DNA of 64,000 nucleotides from Symsagittifera roscoffensis (GCF_963678635.1 NC_087062.1:76748349-76812348); one strand, 5' to 3'. Positions 31,509 to 42,530 are shown, counted from the first letter of the stretch. Numbers and translations are program-made. The notes: a model not told the origin generated them from the sequence alone.

Positions 31509-34500
31509 TTACTCTTTCAGAAACCCTTCGATGTCTATTTTCTTTTTCTGGGTTGTCTCGTATCTTTTCACGGGAGGCTTCAGGTTCCGATTGGACATAA
31601 GGGAGTGATCGGACACAGGCCTTGGACTGAGCTTCAAATTGTGTTCGAACTTACTGTACTTACTGAGCGAAATATTAACCAAACTATTGTGACTATTGCC
31701 ATCAGTTGAGAAGTTCTGCCGTGGGTAATGTTCGCTGATTTTTGAGTCCGAATTTTTTTGCGACTGTACCCGTCCAAAACTGAACTCCCTAACAGTCAGT
31801 CCCTGATAGTCCGCTTGATCCAAAGTTTTTCTGTGTTTATCATTTTTGTTGCCTAATTCGGCTACTTGTCTGTCTTTTTCACGACTTGAATCGACTGTCA
31901 CGGCGCTTTCTTGGTTTCTATCTTCGGAATCTTTATAACTGTTGTCATCGTTCCCTGAGTGGACTTCATCAATGAATCTCAATTTTCGATGCCGCACTTC
32001 GGATTTGGCGCTCGCTAGTCGCACTTTTTGCTCTTGGATCTCCAGGAGTTCGGGAGCAATCGCAATGTCCGAATTCAACCCAGCGTCGTCAGCAGATATA
32101 ATAGGGTCCCCAATTTTCACTTTCTTTCCATTGGGTGTCAAAATTTGGATATCATTTTTGACTTCTGAGTTTTTAAGAGAGACGTCTACTGAATTACGGC
32201 CACTTTCCAACCTGATGTTAGATTTCCATTTCAAACTCTTTAATCTGTTGTCCGATTCGCTTTCCGAGTCGTTGTAAATTCCAAGTTCTTCCAACTCGCT
32301 CTCCAACCGACTTTCAACTCTCTCCTGGTTGTTCATATCTTCGGTCGCTCTCTTTTTCTGGCCAAAATTATCAATTTTGAATCTGAATTCGCTTCTTGAT
32401 TTTTGAGGATTTTGGTTTTCGTTTGATTTGTTGAGACTTTCGTGGAATTTTTCTCTTTCTTTCTGAAGCTTTTCTTCATTTGCAGTTCGCTCTTGACTTG
32501 CTCGGAGATAAATCAATCCCTCGTTCTTGTTTTTGATTTTGGAACCTTCGCCGAAAATGGTAGTTGGCTTAGGGCGTTCAATTGATTCATCCGGCTTTGT
32601 TTTTACAAATGAGTTCGGAGAGTCAGAAAAACAAGCGTTATTTTTCATATCTGTTGAAGTTTCGAAACTTTGGGACATTATTCCATTCAGTCTTAAATGA
32701 GAAGCAAAAAAACTTTTCGTTTCTTGTTCAGAATTGTTAATCAACTGCATTGATTCCGAATTAAGTCCTCCAATTCCGTTCTTTGAAATAAGACGCTCGG
32801 TTAAGGACAACTGCTGCATCTCGGCTCCTCTCGGGTAGCTCAATGAATTGTTCGGCATCTGCGCTGCTTCAGGAACTGAACCGGTTCGAGGTTTCGGGTT
32901 CAAAGATGTTGCCGGGATTATGCGATCTTGGCTTGTAGCCGTAGAACTCATATGTTTAATGTTACTTTGATTGTTTTTCCGAATTTGTTTCGGTAACCAG
33001 TGAAGTGAGCTCTGATCTTTGTACGCTTTTTCCAAGTTGCGCATGGTTTGATCGTTTCCTGAAGGTTTCACTGGATTCGAAGAGCTCGCAACTTGCATTG
33101 AATTTTTACCCGGCTTGTTGTTCCATTCGCCGAATGGAGACAACATCGACTGTGCCTTCTTTTTTGCGTCTCGGAGACGATCTTGTTGTCGTTGTTGTGC
33201 AGCTGATGTTTCCAGCACATGTTTGTGGGTTTGAGGAAGCGGCGTGAATTGCGTTGAAACATCCCGTCTCGTGGTCCCTTTTTTGGTAAGCCCGCCGACT
33301 TCAAACACTTCGACATCAGCAATCGAAGTCTGAGGCTCCGAGTACAGTTCGCTAAAATCTACCATGCCTGCGAGCCGAGACGGACCTGAATCTACCTCTC
33401 GCAAATTGATCAATGATTGTTCCCGCCTTTTTGTACTTGCGTAGCGCATTAGCGACTTCTTACTGCTAGCCGATTCTTCACGACTGTCTTTTCTTGCCTT
33501 CTGTTCACTTGCATCGTTGAACTTAGCAATTCGATGTTTCGAGTCAGAATTTGCTTCGTCAAGCTTGGTCATCTTCGTTTCAGGAAACTTGCTCATGTTT
33601 TTATTCAATTTCAACTTTGTTTCTGTGTTTGTTAGTGTAACGTGTCTAAATTTGTCCAACTCTTTTTTGGTTTTAAGTCGTTTCACTGAAGTTTTCAGAG
33701 GCTGCTGTGTCATTTCCATCATGTGGATTGGCAAACCATTGTCATCGGAACTATCTGAGCCACTTGTGCTACTCTCGACTTCGGAATCCGAGGCCGCTTC
33801 AAGCATCTGGGCCAGATCTTTCTCTGAAATTGAAGAAATATCCCGTTTGATTCCCTTCGCCGCCCATTTTTTCATTATTTCTCGCCTCAAATCTAGTTCT
33901 AATTCGCTCAGAACTTTTGCGTATTTTATCGGATTCGGGTCTGAATAATCGAGCAAAGTGTCCAACAGATGGTATCCTAGGAGTTCGAGGTCTTTCGTGC
34001 TGAAATGGAACCCTCTTTTTTGACCTAATGTTGACCCACAGAAGGTCGACTCCATGGTGTAACTATTACTTATTCCCATGTTCCACATGCAAATTCGACC
34101 GCATCCTTCCTTGCTTTTCTGCACTTTGAACTTTGAACTTTTGTAACTAAATGCGCTCGGGCTGTTTTTGGACAACATGAATGGAAAGATTCTCGATTTG
34201 AGTCTTTGACTTGACACGGACAGTTTTTCACATCCGTACATGAACACATTTTGCTTGCGACTATGGCCGTGTAAATCAACGTACAAAACGACGCCAATCT
34301 CGTCTCGCATTTTCTTGATTAGCTGTCTCGTGGACCAAATTGTGGGGTATGCGTCGCGTAGAGCAGATTTGTAGTTGCGGTTCAAGTCCCGGCCGGCTAA
34401 GGAACATCGATAGTTTCCTACTATTACCCCGTCTGGATTCAACATGGGAATCACTTTGAAGATGAAACTCTCACGAAGTAAGTTTGCATCTGGGGAGTCG

Positions 34501-35744
34501 CCTAAAAGGTAGTCTAAAACACCCTTCATCATCCAACTCGCATTCGATTCACCCGGGTGCACTCGGGCTGTTATGACCACACTCTTTTTGCCCCCAAATG
34601 AACCCTGATTTGACCTCGATACTTGACCTGGCTGACCTCTTGCAGGGTTTGTGATTGTAAGAACGTATGCAATGTTACCACCTAGACTTTTGCAGAGAAT
34701 TCTCTGTTTGCAAATCTTGGATTTAGCTGGATGGTCTGCTATGTCTTGCAGATAATTCTGCAGCATGGTGTAAGTATAAGGATAACAGTGAGCAAAGTAG
34801 CATTTATCTTCAGGGCCATTTAAGAACTCAAACGAGAAGGTCAGAGAGTAAAAGGGGCGATGACTGTCCGGTCGCTGTGTGTTGTTTTTAAAGTACTTGA
34901 TATCGAATCCCTCCCTGCGCCAGCCTATTTTTTTGGTTTTTGAGTCTATTTCCGAATAGAAGCACGGTTTCATTCCAGAGTTGTATAAGCTGTTGCTTTT
35001 CATTAGGTTTACAATTGTGAACTGATACTTAACTCCAGGCTTTGCGTTTGAGACTTGAAAATAGAACCACTGCGTGTGTTTTTCAGTATACAAATCGTAG
35101 CGAAGACTTAACTCGTATTCGTGGGGTCCTAGTTTTAAAGCTTCTTCTAAGTTGGCAGATTCGAATCGGGATTCGAACTTTAAGTTATCTAAATTGGAAT
35201 CCGAAAAATTAACCGGTCGCAATTGGCAGTTTCCACGGACGGCGGACCGTACAAAGTAGTCGGTATGTGTGGCAATGTATTGATAGACTAACGTTCCCCC
35301 TCGATCTACACCCTTAACCATGGGCGCTGGTTCAGTTCCGGTAAACTTATAAAGAGGCTCTGGTTTTTCAGGAACCCAGTGTATATGCTCGATTGGTTGT
35401 GGAAGCACCTGCATGTCAAACGGGTACTTTGCCCCGATGTTTGGACCCACCATCAATGCGAAGAGGTTTCTCGGTTCTCTCAGCTTGCTTACTTGTTTTC
35501 CATCTTTCAACAACATCTGAACCTGGTTCGACTTCGCATCGTCTTCGTTTTCATCTACGTTTCCCATTTCGTTTCGTTTTGATTCTGTTTCTCGCGAGAA
35601 GCTTCGTTCGGCTTCGTTTTTCGACGAGAAATATCCGTAATGTTGAAGATGTTTTTCCATGAAACTCTGGTAAGGATTCAAATCAAACTTCCGGTGGAAT
35701 TCGTGGTACTGAATAGAGGAGTGTGATAAGCTATTCGATGCCAT
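31509..35744 (-). CDS. Cytosolic carboxypeptidase (CCP/AGBL, M14 family)
   Basis: The frame is intact and intronless with 1411 codons. The start is ATG at 35744-35742 (MASNSLSHSS) and the stop is TAA at 31511-31509. Residues about 125-345 form the N-terminal beta-rich domain of cytosolic carboxypeptidases (RYDLYTEKHTQWFYFQVSNA; YFAHCYPYTYTMLQNYL). The M14 catalytic domain follows: zinc ligands His396 and Glu399 in HPGESN, NPDGVIVGNYRCSLAGRDLN at about 436, the third ligand His492 in DLHGHS, and catalytic Glu565 in TMESTFCGS. Such enzymes remove glutamates from tubulin side chains or tails in cilia and neurons. The layout is closest in feel to CCP2/CCP3. Residues from about 605 on are a Ser/Lys/Glu-rich, probably disordered tail of some 800 residues, making the protein longer than usual CCP2/3 (about 900-1000). 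All active-site residues are present, so it is probably functional. Confidence 0.93.
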   Translation of the reverse strand: MASNSLSHSSIQYHEFHRKFDLNPYQSFMEKHLQHYGYFSSKNEAERSFSRETESKRNEMGNVDENEDDAKSNQVQMLLKDGKQVSKLREPRNLFALMVGPNIGAKYPFDMQVLPQPIEHIHWVPEKPEPLYKFTGTEPAPMVKGVDRGGTLVYQYIATHTDYFVRSAVRGNCQLRPVNFSDSNLDNLKFESRFESANLEEALKLGPHEYELSLRYDLYTEKHTQWFYFQVSNAKPGVKYQFTIVNLMKSNSLYNSGMKPCFYSEIDSKTKKIGWRREGFDIKYFKNNTQRPDSHRPFYSLTFSFEFLNGPEDKCYFAHCYPYTYTMLQNYLQDIADHPAKSKICKQRILCKSLGGNIAYVLTITNPARGQPGQVSRSNQGSFGGKKSVVITARVHPGESNASWMMKGVLDYLLGDSPDANLLRESFIFKVIPMLNPDGVIVGNYRCSLAGRDLNRNYKSALRDAYPTIWSTRQLIKKMRDEIGVVLYVDLHGHSRKQNVFMYGCEKLSVSSQRLKSRIFPFMLSKNSPSAFSYKSSKFKVQKSKEGCGRICMWNMGISNSYTMESTFCGSTLGQKRGFHFSTKDLELLGYHLLDTLLDYSDPNPIKYAKVLSELELDLRREIMKKWAAKGIKRDISSISEKDLAQMLEAASDSEVESSTSGSDSSDDNGLPIHMMEMTQQPLKTSVKRLKTKKELDKFRHVTLTNTETKLKLNKNMSKFPETKMTKLDEANSDSKHRIAKFNDASEQKARKDSREESASSKKSLMRYASTKRREQSLINLREVDSGPSRLAGMVDFSELYSEPQTSIADVEVFEVGGLTKKGTTRRDVSTQFTPLPQTHKHVLETSAAQQRQQDRLRDAKKKAQSMLSPFGEWNNKPGKNSMQVASSSNPVKPSGNDQTMRNLEKAYKDQSSLHWLPKQIRKNNQSNIKHMSSTATSQDRIIPATSLNPKPRTGSVPEAAQMPNNSLSYPRGAEMQQLSLTERLISKNGIGGLNSESMQLINNSEQETKSFFASHLRLNGIMSQSFETSTDMKNNACFSDSPNSFVKTKPDESIERPKPTTIFGEGSKIKNKNEGLIYLRASQERTANEEKLQKEREKFHESLNKSNENQNPQKSRSEFRFKIDNFGQKKRATEDMNNQERVESRLESELEELGIYNDSESESDNRLKSLKWKSNIRLESGRNSVDVSLKNSEVKNDIQILTPNGKKVKIGDPIISADDAGLNSDIAIAPELLEIQEQKVRLASAKSEVRHRKLRFIDEVHSGNDDNSYKDSEDRNQESAVTVDSSREKDRQVAELGNKNDKHRKTLDQADYQGLTVREFSFGRVQSQKNSDSKISEHYPRQNFSTDGNSHNSLVNISLSKYSKFEHNLKLSPRPVSDHSLMSNRNLKPPVKRYETTQKKKIDIEGFLKE

Positions 35745-37200
35745 TTTCAATTACAATTTGTTTCGTATGACAACGAAAAACTGTAAAAATGGTTTTCAAA
35801 TCAAATGGTTTTGTAAATATCTCGCTTCGTTTAAATTAACTCGACCGAAGCTATACCTATGATATCAAGTATAACAGCTTTCACTTGACTATGATCAGTT
35901 CGTGATGGTATATTCATTCATGTGGCTTAACTTTTAATCAAGCTTTAATAAAAAAAATCATTGATAAATATTTTTCGAAACTCGAACGTGCAATTTAGTT
36001 TTTTCGCATGCTTGTAAAATTTTAATTGAATCAATTCAAGCTTTGCGAGAAACGTACAGTATTCAAATCATCAACTATTTTGATATTACCACCTATTTTG
36101 CTCACATGCAACCAACATGATCTGAAAATCTTGACATTCATTCGCGCCGGGTCCGAAGGTGACTTTTTTAACTTCAAAACAATGAAAAAACCTCTCTTAC
36201 TAAGATAACCTTGTGACTCATTGGACTTTTTCAATTGTTTTGAGAAGTGTGTGCTTGCGAAACGTCAAAAAAATCAATGAAACGAACAAGCTAGCTCACA
36301 ATGGGGCAAAGCCTTTTATGTTAAGCCTTCTAAAGCCTTTTAAGCCTTCTATTTCATAAACCGATCAAAGATTTATTTCTAAAGAACATTTTCTCGAAAA
36401 ACGTTTAGGCATGCAACTGGCCTCAAGGTCCTTTATAGAAAGAGCATGGGTCTTGTAGCTTAAGTGCCCTTTCTCTGTATTTTATACACTCAGTCACTAC
36501 AAAAACTTCCCCCTCGGTCTGGTTCTGAGTAATCAAGTACCGTATAAAATTATGGCTGCACCTTTTTTCAAAACAATGTACTCAAAGATACTACATTTAC
36601 CATGTGTTTGTTGTTGTTGACATATTGGGGCAGATAGCTGAAATATTTTGGAAAACAAATCAAAGACGTCTGCTCTTTGATAAAAAACTTAGTTAAAGTT
36701 TTCATATGCGGTATTCGAAGAAACAAGGCGAAATATCTGAAGCTGGTACTAATGCAGCGTTGCGAGCGCCAGCTGATACACGAATGCGGTTAAAACTTTG
36801 ACAGAAAAAAAATGTTTTGATACTTATATGAGCAATCGGGCGCATATTCCAGAGACTTTTGTGCAATTCGGGAGGAGTCCGATATAGTAGCAAAAGTTTA
36901 TCTATATTAATAGTCCCAGTTTATAATATTCATTCTAATGGAAGCAGAGGGCAAAGGAGTTCCATATTCCCAAAGTTGTTCAAATTTAAGATATATTTGT
37001 GCATGCTTTGAAAGGTTAACTACGTACGCAACCAAAACCAGGGCCTGCAAGAAGCCTTTGATTTATGTTGCTAGTACCATGGATGTTCTTCATTTATTAT
37101 TTTGCGCCCTCCACTTCTGTGGATTTAGAACTACTAGTTTCTGTTTTGAACACCATTTTTACTGAGCGAACAAATTAATTGAAAGAAAATCATTCTATGT
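35745..37200. other. 5' flank of the carboxypeptidase gene and spacer
   Basis: The promoter of the minus-strand carboxypeptidase gene should lie at 35745-36000, but no clear TATA box was recognised. A small tandem motif AAGCCTTTTA/AAGCCTTCTA is repeated four times at about 36306-36350. Open frames at 36026-36234, 36702-36893 and 36938-37165 have no recognisable content. Confidence 0.35.
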
Positions 37201-37202
37201 CA

Positions 37203-37310
37203 AATGAAGGAAATTCTTCGAATAACAATAATTTCATAGAATTTCATGAAGGAAATTCTTCGAATAACATAGAATTTTTCCTCGAATAACAATAAAACAG
37301 CTAGCCTAAA
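37203..37310. repeat. Short tandem repeat GAAGGAAATTCTTCGAATAACA
   Basis: Two near-identical units of about 46 bases begin GAAGGAAATTCTTCGAATAA (37207 and 37253), followed by a third partial TCGAATAACAATAA. The TTCGAA core is palindromic. Confidence 0.55.
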
Positions 37311-37803
37311 ACCTTGTTTTTTTTCAAGTTTTTTCTTGCGTCTTAGTAAACAGTTGAAAATAATTTGCGTATTCAATTTTAATCGAAAAGATGTTGAGCG
37401 GATGTTTACTCGTATAGACGCGCTGTCTTCACAAATGGAAACAAGACTGCTCGTATCAGAGCGAAGCCCTGAATGCGCCGACCCACCAGCGGATTTAAGG
37501 GGAATGGGGTTGCGGATCGCTCACCCTTCCTCAGGGATTCGGCCCCTTCCGACCCAAAGGGTCACCCTTCCTATTTTTTTGAGGTATTCATTTCTAGCTG
37601 ACGGACCGTAAAAGTTTTCAAAAAAAGGCGACTTTGGCGCCAATATGGGCTTATTTCGAGGGGGAAGCGCGCGCCGAAAAAAAGCAGTTGGTCATCAAAT
37701 TTTGTCTAGAGAAGAAAACCACCCTGAGCGCAATTCTTCGAAAGTCAAAATAAAAAAATGTCATTAACCCAATACTTACTATCATAAAATCTCACATATT
37801 GCA
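37311..37803. other. GC-richer dispersed-repeat fragment
   Basis: Positions 37430-37620 are richer in G+C than the surroundings and carry AAGACTGCTCGTATCAGAGC followed by GAAGCCCTGAATG, a fuller version of the motif scattered elsewhere in the window. The text GGATTCGGCCCCTTCCGACC follows. It is probably a fragment of an old interspersed repeat; no gene. Confidence 0.35.
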
Positions 37804-37879
37804 TTATTTCACAATTGCATCAACAGCTAAAAATCTGCATCAACTGTAGCACAGTTGATGCACAGTTGATGTTCACAGC
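37804..37879. repeat. 76-bp repeat with inner hairpin, copy 1
   Basis: It is identical by eye to 39335-39410. It contains the perfect inverted repeat GCATCAACTGT-AGC-ACAGTTGATGC followed by a further ACAGTTGATG, and a GCATCAACAGC near its start. Confidence 0.8.
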
Positions 37880-39334
37880 GAGGTGCTAAGGAATATTTCA
37901 AAGAATAAAACTGAAAGTAATCTGAAGCAAAAAAAAATCAGCGCCAGCATACATTATGTTAATGACATTGAAAAATATAGTACGATAGTACGGCCCTATT
38001 TTGTTTTAACCGACCTGATAAGGCCAAATTGGCAATTTTTAAGTATCAACCGCTCTAAAAAAAGATTGCAGGTTAAACATCCTTCAAATTTCAATTCTCA
38101 GATGGCAATTCAAAATTCTTCGGATTGTTATTCTTGATCAAAATGGGATAGTTAAAAAGCCAAATAGTTTTTCAGCAACTTATTTTGGTTCTTGCATAAA
38201 CTTGAGAAAAAAGTGAAGTGAACGTAACGCGGAGAATCAGTCTTCGATCAGGCAATGTTGCACATATTAAACACCATAAATCTTCAAAAAATGATCGCCG
38301 GTGCAAACTGCAAACTGTTTGTACTTAAGTGGGAGTATCAAATAAAACGTTGTCTTTAACATTTTTGAAATGCCTCGAACTTTTTTGTCTTTGTTGAAGT
38401 TTCGTCGAGTGAGTAAGTACACTTGGAGATAAATTTAAAAGTAAGGACAGTTTGCGGCAATCATTTATTTAGAAATTTCAAATAATCAGAGTTGTCCTCT
38501 ATGAAACTATCAAAATTTGGTAAGATAAACTTGCCAGTTTAACCCTGCTCTAAATTTTAGGGTCTTATCTGCATTAAATTTTGCATGGGATTGAACTCTT
38601 ATTAAAAGTACAAAAAATTCATGCTAATAATCAATGAAAACAGCTGTTTCTTATTTTACGCAGTTTTTGATACCAAATTTTGATAGTTTTGGAAGGGTAG
38701 CTCTGATCATTGCTTTTAGTCTATACAAAAATGCGCTGAATTTCGAAATAAAAGTTTTCAAAAAATGGAAATTTAAAAATGGCAACTTTGATGATTTACA
38801 AAACTACTCTTTCCGACTGCCCTTTAACGGGTACCGAATAGGCTGATATTATCAAACTTTAGAAGGTGAAATTTGAATCGTGTATGAAATATCATCAGGT
38901 TATTAGACTAGTTAGCTTGCCTCAATTAAACTTGGATTCATTTCGTAGTGCGATCAAAAACGTGAGTTTAAGCTTAGTTATGTTAACTAATGGAGCTTAC
39001 ATCAGATTCGATAAAACAGTTAACATAACATTTCCAACAGGAGAATATTTGAAGAAGAGGGCAGACTGAGTCTTCAGTCTGGCGAAAAACGCCAAAAAAT
39101 TATTTATGTTGGTTGAAAAGTTCGCAAAGTCGAAAAATAAGAATCTGATGAGCTGAAAATAATTGAAGTTAGATTCAAAATATCTTATAGTCGCAGTTTT
39201 TCATTCACCTGTCTTTAACTCAATACGATCTGTGGCAATAAAAATTGGCAAGCAAAGCGGAAAAAATGATGTACCTTTTTTCGTCTATATTTACAATTAT
39301 TCTACTAATGGATTAGAACAAGCGACGTGCTTTT
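37880..39334. other. No convincing gene; possible upstream fucosyltransferase region
   Basis: Several small open frames (38634-38846; 38866-39069) have no recognised content. Missing N-terminal exon(s) of the fucosyltransferase gene, including its membrane anchor, could lie between here and 40271, but none could be proven. Confidence 0.3.
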
Positions 39335-39410
39335 TTATTTCACAATTGCATCAACAGCTAAAAATCTGCATCAACTGTAGCACAGTTGATGCACAGTTGA
39401 TGTTCACAGC
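39335..39410. repeat. 76-bp repeat with inner hairpin, copy 2
   Basis: This is the identical partner of 37804-37879 in the same orientation, about 1.5 kb away. It is followed by one more TGCATCAACC, so the GCATCAAC module recurs beyond the unit. Confidence 0.8.
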
Positions 39411-40271
39411 TGCATCAACCGGTGTTTTATTTTGAGTTGCTTTTATCATATTGTAAAGCATAATTAATAATTAATTTTGATTATTATCGGAAATGCCTAG
39501 CTCGATTTCAAAATTTTTTTTGATTTTGCTTTTCTTATCGCTGATTTTTTTGTTTTATCTTCAATTTTCCTGTAAATAGCTAAATAGCAGTGCATTATTT
39601 AGAAATAAGTTTCAGTTTTAATCATTTAGATATGTTTTTTTCACAATTTTTCAAGAAGTTGATGTTTTTCAGAGACACAGATTATAACATGTTTTGAAAT
39701 ATTTATGCGCTGTAACAATGAAAAACTAAGATTTCAATGTCGAGCTTTTGTATAAAAACGCCCTAAGCCATATTAAATACTTTCCACAGGCTGAGATAGG
39801 TAATGGGGGGTTAAAAGATAGTTAGAAATAACGCCGCTTTTTTTCTCTAAGATACAAAAGCAATTAAACACCTTAAGAAAGCCTATATTCACTGCTATTT
39901 GATGATTTACTGTTTTTACAGCAGAAAAATTTTTAATTTACAACCTCAACTTCAAAACAAACAGGTTAGCCTAACTTTGTGGTTATTTTGGCTTCTTATA
40001 ATTTTAAGCAAATGAAACTGATCACAAGTTATTGACAGCTTGTTTTTAAAATTTGTTAAATTTTTGGTATTTAATATCAAGCCAAAAACGTTAAGTTAAT
40101 TTGCTTGATTTTACCACATTCTTTTCTGAATAATCAACCCTAAATTGATAGAAAATTGATAAACTATTTGATAAAGTTTGATAGAATTTTTATTTCTACA
40201 GTATTGTAATTGAGAAGGAAGGATCCCGCTCTGATAACGTGAGTTTCATTTTCATCCTTTTTTTATTTTAG
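39411..40271. other. AT-rich sequence before the first visible fucosyltransferase exon
   Basis: No gene recognised. It ends in TTTTATTTTAG, a good splice acceptor immediately before the exon at 40272. Confidence 0.35.
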
Positions 40272-40522
40272 CTCAATTCAGTACAACTTTACAACACCAG
40301 AGGCGAATTCAGGATCTTTTGGTCCGAAATCGAACGGAACAGATTTCTTCTCTATCATAGATTTCCCCTACTCGAAACTGCCCTCAATGAGTCAGCCACA
40401 CAATGGACCAATTCACATGCGAGAGTTCTGCCACTTGAGTTTTGATTGTGTTGTATATTCTGACTTAGACAGGAATTTGCCTTTGGATCAGCTGAACAAT
40501 TTTTCAGCATTGATTGCTGCAG
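40272..40522 (+). CDS. Alpha-1,3-fucosyltransferase exon (stem / start of GT10 domain)
   Basis: This exon is bordered by TTTTATTTTAG at its 5' side and by CAG|GCAAGT at its 3' side, a GC donor that otherwise matches the consensus. It reads in frame SIQYNFTTPEANSGSFGPKS through HLSFDCVVYSDLDRNLPLDQ to FSALIAAG. The D-VVY-DLDRNLP text corresponds to the start of the GT10 domain, where family members have a D-x-V-hydrophobic segment. The exon ends after one base of a codon, and the exon at 47731 supplies the other two (GT), giving Gly. The first part of the protein with the Golgi membrane anchor is not identified. The extent of the 5' side is less certain than the 3' side. Confidence 0.6.
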
Positions 40523-40758
40523 GCAAGTTAAGTTGTCAAATAACGGTAGTTGTCGTGGACCTACTTACTTTACAATCTCTAACACCCCCCGCCCCCTATG
40601 GTACCTACTTAAGCCCAGCCCTTTAAACAGCCCTTTAAATAAATACAGTAAATAAGCACTAGGGCGTTCTATTGAGAATGCTAACTTTGCTGCATTCTGA
40701 TTGGTCCAAAAAACGACCATTTTGATCTACTTAACAATCACCCCTTTCTAGAAGGGGG
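40523..40758. repeat. Palindrome-ended repeat module, copy 1 (intronic)
   Basis: It contains CCCCCTATGGTACCTACTTAAG, then an A/T-rich core (AATAAATACAGTAAATAAGCAC; GCTGCATTCTGATTGGTCCA) and ends GATCTACTTAACAATCACCC with CTTTCTAGAAGGGGG. The same order is found at 59388-59586 and, inverted, at 61096-61306. The right half of its terminal palindrome is at 47563-47585, on the other side of the inserted LTR element. Confidence 0.65.
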
Positions 40759-41024
40759 TGTGACGGCGGCTGTCATGCCTTGTGTTAGACTTTGCTAGTC
40801 TATTTGAACGTTGAGTTATTTGAGTGAATTGCAACTAGGGTGTCAAGGTCGGGACAGGTCTCCCAACCATGACAAAGTGCTAAACTAAATTTAACACTCT
40901 CTGATGCTTGCTGAAAGATTGTAGTCATATCATATTTATTGAACTTGCAGCCAATTCATATCAACTGAACTTAAATTCATCATTTTAGTTAGTTTACCAA
41001 GCTAGTGTAGGTTACCATTTCACA
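40759..41024 (+). repeat. 5' LTR
   Basis: It begins TGTGACGGCGGCTGTCATGC and ends ATTTCACA. Compared with the 3' LTR it has about 25-30 differences by eye, so the insertion is not recent. It is followed directly by TGGCTCAGCC, whose TGG fits a primer-binding site complementary to a tRNA CCA end. Confidence 0.88.
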
Positions 41025-42240
41025 TGGCTCAGCCTGCAGCCTTGAATCACGATGAACGTTCAGACTTTTTAGGAGTTCCAGTTGTTTGGCCTAGACAAAC
41101 TCCAGAACCACCTTTTAATTGGGATACTTGGACCGGTCAACTTTTTTTTAGCGATTAGACTGAGGGAACATTGCGACCCAAACGTACTTGTATCTGAACC
41201 AGCCGAAGTATTCGATGAACTTGCTTCCAAAGCAGAAAGAGTAGGAGAATCCGAATCGACCACAGATACCGAAAATTGTATCAAACGGGATCAAGCGGAA
41301 AATAGGAAAACTAACGAGCAAAACGCCGAGCGGCGTAAGAAAGGTCCAAAAATTGGACCTAACATCTTTTATCACGAGGCTACTCAAAGGGTAAAATCAA
41401 GGCTGTTCTTTTCTCTAGTGACCGAAGAGAAGAACGTTTCCTTCAAAGTTCGCTCATGTTAATCTGGCCACGACACAAATTAAGGATTTCTTGAACAATG
41501 CACAAACTTGTTTAAGAAGAAAAAAACTTTATTGTCGAACGTATGCATCTTTAAATTTCGTCACAAAACGATCGCGAAGGCTTAGAAGGAGTCTTCTTCC
41601 GTCTATCGGGACAAGCAACCCAATGTGGTTGGTCGATACAAATCAAAAAGAAGGTCGTTTGAGACCTATTCATAGCAAAAATGTGATTTAAAGATACTCA
41701 GCGAGAACTATGCATTCGACCAGGTGATTTGCCGAAAGACTCTTTAAGACCAATCCTTTTACAAGCAAAGGGCTACGTCACCGCTTCAGCACTACCAAAA
41801 ACAAATGGACTGAAAATCCTCAACTAACAATTCTTTGTCCACTCAAAACTCCTTCAAGACTAAACAAGAACCAACGATGTCGATTCAAAAGAAAAAAATC
41901 TGCGAAACAGAATATCCAGAGCTCAAAATAACAAAAAATCCGACAATCCGATAAAAAAAACAGAGAATCCAAACCATGCTATTTCTGCGGCAACAACTAC
42001 TTATCAAATCATCGCCAATCTTGCTCAGCGAAAAATGTTACTTGAAAATCCTGCGGCAAGAAGGGTAATTTCCCCAAAGTATGTATTTCTCGGAAAAACG
42101 TAGATAACTTTGACGAATATTCAGAAAATATCGCAGAAGAGGAATGTAATTTCATAACTTCAAATAGCGAATCGGAGTTCTCTATTTCAAATATATCTGT
42201 ATCAGAAAAATTACCCGTAGAAATCAGCTGAATACAACGT
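41024..42240 (+). pseudogene. gag of the Ty3-type element
   Basis: ATG at 41024 shares its A with the last base of the LTR and gives MAQPAALNHDERSDFLGVPV. A frame change at about 41140 leads to FLAIRLREHCDPNVLVSEPA and RRKKGPKIGPNIFYHEATQR. Further on, after more breaks, a zinc-knuckle region CYFCGNNYLSNHRQSCSAKN and CGKKGNFPKVC is seen at 41976-42082. Gag forms the particle and binds the RNA. Several stops make it non-functional. Confidence 0.65.
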
Positions 42241-42339
42241 AACTCTAGGTCGCAACCGACCTAGTCGGTCAAAACATTGGAAGTAATTAACAGAAACTCA
42301 GGGAAAATTAAATCTTTACAAGCCACCATTTTTACAAGC

Positions 42340-42530
42340 CACCACAAACTCAGGGAAAAATTAAATCTTCACAATTCACCATCAGAGTCAATATGTCATT
42401 CTTCAAAGCAAGAAATGACACAGGCAGCTCTGCCTGTTTCGTAAATAAACGTACCGCGGATATTATATTAAAGTCAACGTACAAGTATTATCATTAGAAG
42501 ATCACCCAGTCGACATTTGTTTATCGTTTA
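42340..42530 (+). pseudogene. Aspartic protease remnant
   Basis: The active-site text FFKARNDTGSSACFVNKRTA is encoded with the D-T-G at 42417-42425. Only one such triad is expected, since retroelement proteases work as dimers. The rest is short and broken. Confidence 0.55.

Noticed and set aside
33005-33948. Plus-strand open frames of 80-143 codons
   Set aside because: They lie entirely on the opposite strand of the intact carboxypeptidase gene and have no protein-like features of their own.
31509-35744. Carboxypeptidase as a recent processed retrocopy
   Set aside because: No poly(A) remnant or flanking direct repeat was seen, and the reading frame is intact. Absence of introns alone is not enough.
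35745-35750. Carboxypeptidase start two codons further upstream
   Set aside because: The triplet at 35750-35748 is TTG, not ATG; the first ATG is at 35744-35742.
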